In this document: positions 54,615 through 63,294 of the stretch, one piece after another
How positions within the stretch are numbered: the first letter of the stretch is position 1
How the letters are laid out: each line of letters starts with the position of its first letter
Assembly: GCF_004027225.2 (NCBI RefSeq)
Contig: NW_022651105.1
Coordinates: 301,962 to 365,961, forward strand
Length of the DNA: 64,000 nucleotides
DNA from: Strigops habroptila
Taxonomy: Eukaryota > Chordata > Aves > Psittaciformes > Psittacidae
Direction of reading: 5' to 3'
Program-made: the position numbers and the translations under genes
Notes under the pieces: model-generated
What the model was told of the DNA's origin: nothing
The model's input: only the letters and a program-made list of their open reading frames with translations
The model's database searches: none

Positions 54615-57600
54615 TCACTCGGGATGGGGACACTGGACGCTGCGGGACACCCGCGGGGCGGCCGCTGCTCTCTGCAGCCGATCGAGCCCGCGCAGGAGCC
54701 CCATCTTGTGCCGGATGGAGTGGTCCAGGTTGACGGTGACGCCGAGCAGGACCCGGGCATCCCGCGCCGTGAAGGGGAAATCCCGCTGCAGGAAGCTCTG
54801 GAAGAGCTCCGGGTCCCCATCCAGGCTGAGGGCGTTGTGCAGCGGCTGCCGCAGGGCGCTCAGCTCCGCCACGTGCTCCGTGAAGATGCTCCATAAGGAT
54901 CTGCCCCCGAAACCCGGCTCCTCTTGGCTCTGCCACGCGTCTTCCATGCACTGCAGCGCCCAGTTGAGCCGGCACGGCCACTGGTCGGCCAACACCACCC
55001 ATGCGGCCGCGGCGCGCGGGACCGGGGCGCCGCAGCCGCCGGCGCGGTGCAGGAGCAGCCGCAGGGTGATGGGGATGGTGTTGACGATGCGGCGGACGTG
55101 GGCGCCGCTGCTGGGGAGGTACCGGGACAAGGGGTCGGAGCTATCGTGGAGGCAATGGAAGGCCTCGTGGATGCAGCGCACGGCCTCGGCGTCGGCGTCG
55201 CGGTGGCCGATGGTGGCGGCGGGGACGTGGGGGCACTTGGCACGGCGGCGGCGCTCCACGTTGCGGGTGATGATGCGGTACATGAGGTCCTCCCGCGTCT
55301 GGATGGCGGCTTCCAGGAACTGGAAGCGGGAGCGGGCGCCCATCTCCGGGATGGAGAAGGGCAGCGACACGGTGCGGTTGAGGTAGAGGTACCCGTTGTC
55401 GGCCAGACCCTTCATGCAGCCCGTCTGCTCCAGGCACGGCACGATGACGCTGGGGTCCACGGCCAGGATGAAGATGAAGGGGGTGTTGGCGTCCGAGAGC
55501 AGCGTGTTCATGGCGTTGAGGACGCCGGCCACCTTCTCCGGGTAGCAGAGGTCCAGGCTGGTGATCTCCAGCACCACGCGCAGCCGCCGGCGCTCGAAGA
55601 TCTCCATGAAAGCCAAGAAGTCCACGAGCGCCTCCACCTCGCTGCGCACCTTGCTCATGAAGCCCAGCTGGGTGGCGAACCTCTCGCTGTTGGTCAAGCG
55701 CTCGATCTTCTGCTTCTCGCTCACCACCAGGTTCTTGAGGATGGAGAACGCGCCCAGCACCAGCCCGGAGCCCGACAGCGACGTGATGGCGCTTCCCACC
55801 ACCTTCAGCGCGTGGTTCTCCTTGATGCCCGGCACCAAGAGGGCCACCAGCAGGACGCTGAGGCCGGCGGCCAGCACGAAGAGCATGGCCCAGAGCTTGA
55901 GGCAGGTGCCCCTCTTGAGCACCCATTCCTTCTGGCTGAAGCCCGAGGCGAAGCGGGGCCGGGTGCCCATGACGTGGTAGACGCTGAGGGGCAGAGCCCC
56001 GAAGTGGTGGCGGATGTTGTCGCACAAGGTGGTGACCAGCCCGGCCCAAAGCTTGTCGCAACCCGCGTATTGCCACGCGCTGAAGCGGATGAAGATGAAC
56101 TCGATGTTCTTCCTCCTCAGGTGGCCCTCGGTGATGATGGGCTTGTAGAAGGCCAAGTACCAAAGGGCCTGGAGCAGCCCCCAGCCCTCGGGGCTCCGCG
56201 GCCGCTGGTGGCTCCGGCGCAGCTCGGCCGCTTCCCGCTGCGCCATCTCCTCCCGCATGAAGCCTGGCGGGGAATGGGGTGAGGGAACGGGAGCGGGGTG
56301 ATGGGGGGCAATGGAGGGGTGTGGGGGGGGGGGCATGGGGAGGGGATCGATGGGGATCAGATGGGATGGGGGTGAATGGGATGGGAGTGGATGGATGAGG
56401 ATCAGGATAGATGAGATGAGATGGGGTGGAATGGGGTGGAACAGGAGGAGATGGGATGGAATAGGGTGAGATGGGATGAGATGGGATGGATTTGGATGGG
56501 ATGGGATGCGATCAGGATAGATGAGATGATGGGATAGGATGGGATGGGATGAACTTGGATGCAATGGACATGGATGGGATGGGATGAGATGGGATGGGAT
56601 GGAATGCGATGAGATGAGATGAGACAAGATGAGATGAGATTATGAGATGAGATGAGATGAGATGAGATGAGATGAGATGAGATGAGATGAGATGAGATGA
56701 GATGAGATGGCATGAGATGGGGTGGGATGGGATTGGGGTGGGATGGGATTAGGATGGGATGGGATGGACATGGATGGATGGGATAAGATCAGGATAGATG
56801 AGATGATGGGATAGGGTGGGGTGGGATGAACTTGGATGGAATGGACATGGATGGGATGGGATGAGATGGGATGGGATGGAATGCGATGAGATGAGATGAG
56901 ACGAGATGAGATGATGAGATGAGATAAGATGAGATGGCATGAGATGGGATTAGGATGGGATGGACATGGATGGATGGGATAAGATCAGGATAGATGAGAT
57001 GATGGGATAGGATGGGATGGGATGGACATGGATGGAATGGACATGGATGGGATGGGATGAGATGGGATGGGATGGAATGCGATGAGATGAGATGAGATGA
57101 GATGAGATGAGATGAGAGGAGATGAGATGAGATGAGATGAGATGAGATGAGATGAGATGAGATGGGGTGGGATGGGATTAGGATGGGATGGACATGGATG
57201 GATGGGATAAGATCAGGATAGATGAGATGATGAGATAGGGTGAGGTGGGATGAACTTGGATGGAATGGACATGGATGGGGTGGAATGAGATGGGATGGGG
57301 TGCGGTGAGATGAGATGACATGACACGGGCTGGGAGGGGATTGGGATGGGATGGGATCTGGCGGGATGCTGGTGCCAGGGGGAATGCGGCCAAGCCTGGA
57401 TGGGTGCCCATGAGGTGCCCCCCCCGCGGTGCCCCCGCACCCACCGGTGACCTTGTCCAGCAGCGAGAAGAGCCGGTGGCCGCAGGGAGCGAAGAAGCCG
57501 ACGGTGACGGGGGTGCCCGTGTGGCACAGGGTGCGGGACAGGCAGCGGCAGTACAGGTCGTCCTCCGACAGCGCCTCTGCGCCGGGACACGGGCCGTGAG

Positions 57601-59560
57601 AGCCGGGGCCGGATGGGACGGGATCAGAGGGGATGGGGTGGGATGGGATGGGATGGATGGGATGGGATGGGATGAGATGGGGTGGGATCAGAGGGGATGG
57701 GATGGGATGGAATGGATGGGATGGGATGAGATGAGATGGAATGGGATGGGATGGGATGGGATGGGATGAGATGAGATGGGATGAGATGGGATGGGGTGGG
57801 ATTGACATTGATTGGACAGGATGGGATGGATGGGATGGGATTGACATTGATTGGTTAGGATGGGATGGGATGAGATGAGATGGAATGGGATGGATGGGAT
57901 GGGATGGGATGGGATGGGACTGACATTGTTTGGACAGGATGGGATGGATGGGGTGAGATGGGATGGGATGGGATGGAAGGGGATGGGGTGGGATGGGATG
58001 GGATTGACATTGTTTGGATAGGATGGGATGGATGGGATGGGATGGGATTAGATGGAATGGGATGGATGGGATGGGATGGGATGGGGTGGGATGGATGGGG
58101 TGGGATGGATGGGGTGAGATGGGATGGGATGGGATGGGATGGGATGGGATGGGATGGGATGGGATGGGATGGGATGGATGGGGTGGGATGGGATGGGATG
58201 GGATTGACATTGATTGGACAGGATGGGATGGATGGGATGGGATGGGACGGACATTGGTTGGATAGGATGGGATGGATGGGATGGGATGTGGTGACCGGAC
58301 AGCCCAAGAGGGCCCATTCCCTGTTCCCGTTTCCGGTTCCCATTCCTGGTACCTTGGTGCTCCCGGGGCTCCAGCTCAGCACTGGGGCTGCCCCCCCCCG
58401 GGGTCAGGCAGGGCAGGTCCTCACAGCACCCCCCCCCCCAGCGAGCAGGGACCCTGTGGGGACATGGGGACACCGTGGGGACACTGGGACAGCCCATGCT
58501 GGGAACACTGGTGTCCGGGGCCCCTCCACCCCAGCACTGCTACACAAGCCACCCCAAGCCCCTCCTTGGGCCTCTTCCTGCCCCATCCCATATCCCCCTA
58601 CCCCATGTCCCATACCCCATATCCCATATCCCATACCCCATATCCCATATCCCATACCCCATATCCCACCTCCCATATCCCATTCCCCATATCCCATCTC
58701 CCATATCCCATTCCCCATATCTCATCTCCCATATCCCATCTCCCATATCCCATTCCTCATATCCCATATCCCATCTCCCATATCCCATATCCCATTCCCC
58801 ATATCCCATCTCCCATATCCCATTCCCCATATCCCATCTCCCATATCCCATACCCCATCTCCCATATCCCATACCCCACACCCCATATCCCATTCCCCAT
58901 ATCCCATCTCCCATATCCCATATCCCATCTCCCATACCCCATACCCCATATCCCATTCCCCATATCCCATCTCCCATATCCCATACCGCATACCCCATAT
59001 CCCATACCCCATCTCCCATATCCCATACCCCATACCCCATATCCCATTCCCCATACCCCATCTCCCATATCCCATATCCCATACCCCATATCCCATTCCC
59101 CATATCCCATATCCCATATCTCATCTCCCATATCCCATCTCCCATACCCCATACCCCATACTCCATACCCCATATCCCATCTTCCACATCCCATCTCCCA
59201 TATCCCATCTGCCATCTCCCATACCCCATACCCCATATCCCATACCCCATACCCCATATCCCATTCCCCATATCCCATCCCCATATCCCATTCCCCATAT
59301 CCCATCTCCCATATCCCATACCCCATACCCCATACCCCATATCCCATTCCCCATATCCCATCCCCATATCCCATTCCCCATATCCCATCTCCCATATCCC
59401 ATTCCCCACACCCCATACCCCATACTCCATACCCCATACCCCATCTCCCATATCCCATACCCCATACCCCATATCCCATTCCCCATATCCCATCTCCCAT
59501 ATCCCATACCCCATGTCCCGTATCCCCATGTCCTACCCCGGGCAGCGCCTCCGGCTCCAT
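54615..59560 (-). CDS. NKPD1: NKPD1, KAP-family P-loop membrane protein
   Basis: NTPase KAP family P-loop domain-containing protein 1. The large exon 54615-56263 and the exon 57445-57576 are certain. They join in phase to give LLDKVTGFMREEMAQREA. Two upstream exons are proposed: 58353-58419 and 59537-59560 (start MEPEALPG), which fit in phase 0 and 1 and give about 623 residues. Features: a KAP-like loop GFFAPCGHR (residues 57-65) in place of a Walker A, RFSAWQYAGCDKLWAGL, and two membrane segments at about 196-218 and 228-250. LEITSLDLCYPEK stands where a Walker B is expected. Both nucleotide motifs lack key residues, so ATP hydrolysis is doubtful. The acceptor of the 58353-58419 exon has a poor pyrimidine tract; that exon is the weakest part. 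Its function is not known. A TATA box lies upstream. Confidence 0.9.
56395..57330. repeat. GATGA-type repeat in NKPD1 intron
   Basis: Pentanucleotide GATGA/GGATG arrays with a higher-order block of roughly 210-280 bases seen four times (blocks with ATGAACTTGGATG or ATGGACATGGATGG near 56545, 56825, 57025, 57250). Confidence 0.92.
57605..58285. repeat. GGGAT-type repeat in NKPD1 intron
   Basis: GGGAT pentamer repeats interspersed with ATTGACATTGATTGGACAGG blocks (five occurrences), including a pure GGGAT stretch near 58120-58175. Confidence 0.92.
58590..59520. repeat. CCCATATCCCATCT minisatellite in NKPD1 first intron
   Basis: About 0.9 kb of 10-11-base units, CCCATATCCCATCTCCCATA and CCCCATACCC, ending 17 bases from the proposed exon 1 donor. 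Confidence 0.93.
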
Positions 59561-59601
59561 CGCAGCCTCGGGCCCTGCTCAGGCGCCGGCTCTGGGCAGG
59601 A

Positions 59602-59682
59602 TTTATACGGATCTGGGAGGAAACAATTACCGTGGATGGGGCAGAAATTCCGGCTGTGCCGGAGGCGGCTTCTCCTGAGTCA
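59602..59682 (-). promoter_or_regulatory. NKPD1 promoter with TATA box and AP-1 site
   Basis: On the minus strand TATAAA (59607-59602) lies 42 bases before the proposed ATG at 59560, leaving room for a very short 5' UTR. An AP-1 site, TGACTCA (59682-59676), is about 70 bases further upstream. It is the only TATA-type promoter seen in the window, consistent with a tissue-restricted gene. Confidence 0.65.
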
Positions 59683-59749
59683 GGGCCCAGCAATTCCCAG
59701 CGGGATCCAGCCCCGGCCCCGGCCTGGGCGTGGGTTGGGATGGGACGGA

Positions 59750-59935
59750 GCTGCTGCGGGAGGGAGGGATACGGGGGGGATACAGGGATATGGGGGCCGG
59801 AGGGGATGTGGATGGAGGGATACATCTGGGATACAGGGACATGGGGGGGACACAGGGACATGGATACAGGGATATGGGGACATCAGGGATACAGGGATGT
59901 GGACCCAGGGACACGGGGACATGGGGGTGGCAGAA
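59750..59935. repeat. Short GGGATACAGGGACATGG repeat
   Basis: About ten irregular units of 17-20 bases between NKPD1 and BLOC1S3. Confidence 0.8.
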
Positions 59936-59991
59936 GCAGGAGCCAGTGGCAGGACCTGGTGCCCTCATCACGATGACATGGGGGGGGGGGG

Positions 59992-60021
59992 TGACATCAT
60001 GGTGACGTCACGGTGACGTCA
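59992..60021. promoter_or_regulatory. Three CRE-type sites at 11-base spacing
   Basis: TGACATCA (59992-59999), TGACGTCA (60003-60010) and TGACGTCA (60014-60021) repeat every 11 bases. The last two are perfect CREB/ATF palindromes. They lie roughly midway between the NKPD1 and BLOC1S3 promoters. Confidence 0.7.
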
Positions 60022-60379
60022 CTGCTTCCTGTGGGCCCTGCCAGAGGAACCCATTGACATCCGGTGGGGGGGGGGCACCCCAGAACCAGCCCCATTGGGG
60101 TTAATGGGGACGGGGCCCCGGCGGGGGGGGGGGGGCAAGGATGGGGGACACGGGGATGGGGGGGGGGGTCGAGGGATAAGGGGGGGCCCTGGTTGTGGGT
60201 CTGGGTCTGGTCCCATGAGGATGGGGATGGGACACGGTGGCTCCGGTGCAGGGCCAGGGCTGGGGATGGGGATGAGGGTGCCCGGGGGGGGAGGGGGTCC
60301 ATGGACATGGGGGGTCAATGGGGGGCGCGGGGGACATCACCTCCCGGCCGCCAGGGGGCAGCACACCCCCCCCCCTCCC

Positions 60380-60492
60380 CGCACCGCAGAGCCCGCCCCG
60401 CCACGCTTAGTGCGGGCGCTTCCGGGTGGCGGCCGCCATTGAACACGTGACTCGGCGCCTGTCATGTGACCTGCGGCGGCGCCGGGCGGGAG
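60380..60492 (+). promoter_or_regulatory. BLOC1S3 CpG promoter and noncoding exon 1
   Basis: CpG-rich segment ending in a donor (GGGAG|GTGAGA at 60492). It has CGCTTCCGG (ETS type), an E-box CACGTG (60444-60449, in AACACGTGAC) and GTCATGTGAC (60461-60470). The last two match MITF/TFE-type M-box and CLEAR motifs, fitting a lysosome-related organelle gene. Confidence 0.7.
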
Positions 60493-60499
60493 GTGAGAC

Positions 60500-61035
60500 C
60501 CTCCCCGTGGGTGCCTATGGGGGGCTGTGGGGGTCTATGGGGCACTTGGGGGGGTCTGCGTGGCACTACGGGGGTCTGTAGGGCACTCTGGGACGTCTGT
60601 GGGTCACTGTGGGGGTCTATGGGCCACTATGGGGCGTCTATGGGTCACTATGGGGTGGTCTATGAGTCACTATGGGGGTCTCTGGGTCGCTATGGCGGTC
60701 TATGGGTCACTATAGGGCGTCTATGGGTCACTACGGGGGTCTATGGGTCACTATAGGGCGTCTATGGGTCACTACGGGGGTCTGTGGGTCACTATGAGGT
60801 GGTCTGTGTATCTCTATGGGTCGCTATGTGTCTATGAGTCACTATGGGGGTCTGTGGGTCACTGTGGGAGTCTATGGGTCACTATGGGGTGGTCTATGGG
60901 TGGCTATGGGGGTCTATGGGTCACTATCGGCATCTATGGGTCACTATGGGGTGGTCTATGGGCCACTATGGGGTGGTCTGTGTGTCTCTATGGGTCGCTA
61001 TGTGTCTCTGTGGGTCACTGTGTGTCTCTGTGGGT
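60500..61035. repeat. 20-bp minisatellite in BLOC1S3 intron 1
   Basis: About 26 units of TCTATGGGTCACTATGGGGG filling the intron between the noncoding exon and the coding exon (acceptor at 61046). In-frame upstream Met codons here are intronic. Confidence 0.92.
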
Positions 61036-61049
61036 CCCTCCTCCAGGCC

Positions 61050-61505
61050 ATGTCGCAGCGCCCCCCCCCGGGGGTGGTTCCGGGCGAAGCCTCCGAGAGC
61101 GACTCGGACCCGGAGCCGCCGCGGGGGGGCGGGACCGGCCTCAAGCTCCCGGGGGAAGCCTCCGAGTCGGACGAGGAAGTGGAAGCGCGGAGGGCACCCC
61201 CTGCCGGCCGGGCGGACCCGTCCCTGCTGCAGCAGCGGCTGCGGGCGGGCGCGCAGCACCTGGGCGGCGCGGTGGTGCACGCGCTGCGGCGCGGGTACGG
61301 GCGGGCGGCGCGGGGCGCGGCGGGGCTGGGCGCGGCGCTGGCGCAGGCGCAGTCGGGCGCGGCCGCCGCTGCCCATTGCCTGCGCGTGGCGCGCGGAGAC
61401 CTGCGCGCGGTGGCGGCCGCCGTGGACATCGTCACCGCCTGCCGCCTCCTGCCCGACGTGCGCGGCGCGGGGCTGCCGCCGGGGGGCGCTGCGGCGCGGA
61501 GCTGA
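61050..61505 (+). CDS. BLOC1S3: BLOC1S3, subunit of the BLOC-1 complex
   Basis: Biogenesis of lysosome-related organelles complex 1 subunit 3; loss causes Hermansky-Pudlak syndrome type 8 in humans. A single coding exon gives 151 residues (human 202). Two copies of a conserved motif, VVPGEASESDSDPEP and KLPGEASESDEEVE, match human VVPGEATETDSE and RVAGEAAETDSE. The helical C-terminal half includes AAAHCLRVARGDLRAV and VDIVTACRLLPDVRG, close to human AAHSVRLARGDL and LDIVAGCRLLPDIRG. The ATG at 61050 is three bases after the acceptor (CCTCCTCCAG). The protein is shortened mainly in the acidic linker and the tail. The helical domain is strongly Ala/Arg-biased, following local GC content. Confidence 0.92.
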   Translation: MSQRPPPGVVPGEASESDSDPEPPRGGGTGLKLPGEASESDEEVEARRAPPAGRADPSLLQQRLRAGAQHLGGAVVHALRRGYGRAARGAAGLGAALAQAQSGAAAAAHCLRVARGDLRAVAAAVDIVTACRLLPDVRGAGLPPGGAAARS

Positions 61506-61685
61506 GCGGGGCTGCACCGCGTGGGGCTGAACTGAGCGGGGCTGCACTGCGCGGGGCTGCCACCGGGAGGCGCTGCGCGGAGCTGAACTGAGCTGCACTG
61601 CGCGGGGCTGCCACTGGAGGGCGCTGCGCGGGGCTGCACTGAGCTGCACTGCGCGGCGCTGCCACCGGGGGGCGCCAGCGGCATC
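61506..61685. repeat. GC-rich repeat at start of BLOC1S3 3' UTR
   Basis: Four to five units containing GCGGGGCTGCCACCGG and GGAGCTGAACTGAGC immediately after the stop codon. Confidence 0.85.
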
Positions 61686-61689
61686 GGGG

Positions 61690-62720
61690 GCACCGGGACC
61701 ATCGTGGTGGCATCAACAGCATCGTGGTGGCACCAACGTCCTCAAGGCATCAGGGTCTTCATGGTGGCACCAACATCCTCGCAGTGGCATTGGAACCATC
61801 GTGGTGGCACCAACATCCTCAAGGCATCAGAGTCTTCATGTTGGCACCAACGTCCTTGTGGTGGCACTGGAACCATTGTGGTGGCACCAATGTCCTCATG
61901 TGTGACCAATGACCTTGGGGTGGCACCGGCACCATGAGAGTGGCACCAACACCTTTGTGGTGGCACCAGAACCACTGTGGCACCAATGTCATCGTGGTGG
62001 CACCAGAACCATCTTGGTGGCACTGGAACCATTGGGTTGGCACCAACATCATTGTGGTGGCATCAATATCATTGTGGCACCGGAACCATTGTGGTGGCAC
62101 CAGTGTCTTCATGTGTGAGCAAAATCCTTGTGGTGGCACAAACGTCCTCGTGTCATCGTGGTGGCACCAGCACCATTGTGGTGGCACCAATGTCTTAATG
62201 TGTGACAAACATCCTAGTGGTGGCACCAGGACCCTCACGACATCAGGGTCTTCATGGTGGCATCGGAACCATTGTGGTGGCACCAATGTCTTCGTGTGTG
62301 ACCAACATCCTTGTGATATGAGGGTCCTCATGGTGTCACCAACGTCTTTCTGGCATTAACACTCTCGTGACAATACCAGGACCCTCATGGTGGCACCAGT
62401 GTCTTCACGGCATCAACATCCAGGACCCTCATGGTGGCACCAACATCTTCTTGGTGTGATCAACAGCATCATGGCATCACCAACATCATCGTGGTGGCAC
62501 CGGAACCATTGTGGTGGCACCAAGATCTTCATGTGCGACCAATGTCCTCGTGGTGGCATCGACATCTTGGCATCAACATCCTCGTGGTGACACCAGGCCC
62601 CTCGTGACATCAGGGTGTTCATGATGGCACCAAAATCATCATGGTGACACCAATATCATTGTGGTGGCGCCAGCACCCTTGTGGCCCCAGTGTCCTCATG
62701 GTGGCGCCAGCACCGAGCAG
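61690..62720. repeat. GTGGTGGCACCAAC minisatellite in BLOC1S3 3' UTR
   Basis: About 1 kb of 22-30-base units such as ATTGTGGTGGCACCAACATC. It makes up most of the predicted 3' UTR. It shares the TGGTGG...GGCACCA core with the array at 1-545. Confidence 0.9.
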
Positions 62721-62834
62721 AGGCTGTGCCACCCGATGCTGTCCCCAAAGCCCCCCCGTGGTGGTGGCATCACTGGTGACATCAACCGGTGGCTTTGGCC
62801 ACTGTTGTCCCCAGAGGCCCCCAGTGTGTGACAC

Positions 62835-62840
62835 AATAAA
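62835..62840 (+). terminator. BLOC1S3 polyadenylation signal
   Basis: AATAAA about 1.33 kb after the stop, the first on the plus strand beyond the minisatellite. The opposing gene's signal is only about 170 bases away. Confidence 0.75.
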
Positions 62841-63007
62841 ACTCCGGTGGTGGCACTACAGGGGTGTCACACTGGGGTATGGTGACATGGAGCCCATCAG
62901 TGTCCCCCCCCCACATGGACTGGGGGGGGGGGTGACAGTGAATGAGGCCGAAGGGACACCCATAGACCCCCTCCCAAGAACAGGACATGCTGTGGGGCCA
63001 CCGAAAG

Positions 63008-63013
63008 TTTATT
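63008..63013 (-). terminator. Polyadenylation signal of the right-hand minus-strand gene
   Basis: AATAAA on the minus strand, about 200 bases after the stop codon at 63210. Confidence 0.75.
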
Positions 63014-63014
63014 G

Positions 63015-63210
63015 GGGGGACACTTGCCCCATGGCCATGTCTTCATGGGGGGGTCCCATTGGTCCCGGGGGGTCACATGTGTGTCCTGGGGGGGGGTCCC
63101 ATTAGCTGCAGGGGGGTACCAGGGGGCTCCCATTGGTCCCGGGGGGGTCCCATTGGCTGCAGGGGGGTCACATGTGGGTCTGCGGGGGGTCCCATTGGCC
63201 GCCGGGGGGT
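63015..63210. repeat. Short GGTCCCATTGG repeat in a 3' UTR
   Basis: About nine irregular units of GGGGGTCCCATTGGTCCCGG and GGGGTCACATGTG between the poly(A) signal and the stop of the minus-strand gene. Confidence 0.8.
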
Positions 63211-63286
63211 CACATCCTGGCCATGACCTCCTGCAGTGCCCGCAGCCGTGCGTCGATCTCAGCCAGTTCAGTCTCGTGGTGGTTCT
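63210..63286 (-). CDS. Last coding exon of an unidentified coiled-coil protein
   Basis: After an acceptor (TCCCCCCCAG) the minus strand reads NHHETELAEIDARL then RALQEVMARM and a stop at 63212-63210; the first two bases AG complete a codon from the previous exon, so Glu or Lys is likely before Asn. The heptad-like spacing of Leu, Ile, Leu, Leu, Val suggests a C-terminal coiled coil. A stop codon, 3' UTR and poly(A) signal follow, which supports a real terminal exon. I cannot name the gene. It does not match TRAPPC6A, whose tail differs. The next exon upstream is outside the window. Confidence 0.6.
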
Positions 63287-63294
63287 CTGGGGGG

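Noticed and set aside
56264-56627. N-terminal extension of NKPD1 open frame (SHLISSHSIP-like)
   Set aside because: It is translated repeat beyond a clear splice acceptor; the true upstream exon is 57445-57576.
58420-58497. Alternative NKPD1 start at 58497 (MGCPSVPTV)
   Set aside because: It has no similarity to the family and poor context; the TATA-linked exon at 59560 fits better, though this remains uncertain.
60420-60450. Possible minus-strand start of TRAPPC6A in the BLOC1S3 CpG island
   Set aside because: The frame from that ATG reaches a stop after about ten codons and does not resemble TRAPPC6A.
60816-61049. N-terminal extension of BLOC1S3 into 60816-61049
   Set aside because: It is the 20-bp minisatellite of intron 1; an acceptor precedes the conserved start at 61050.
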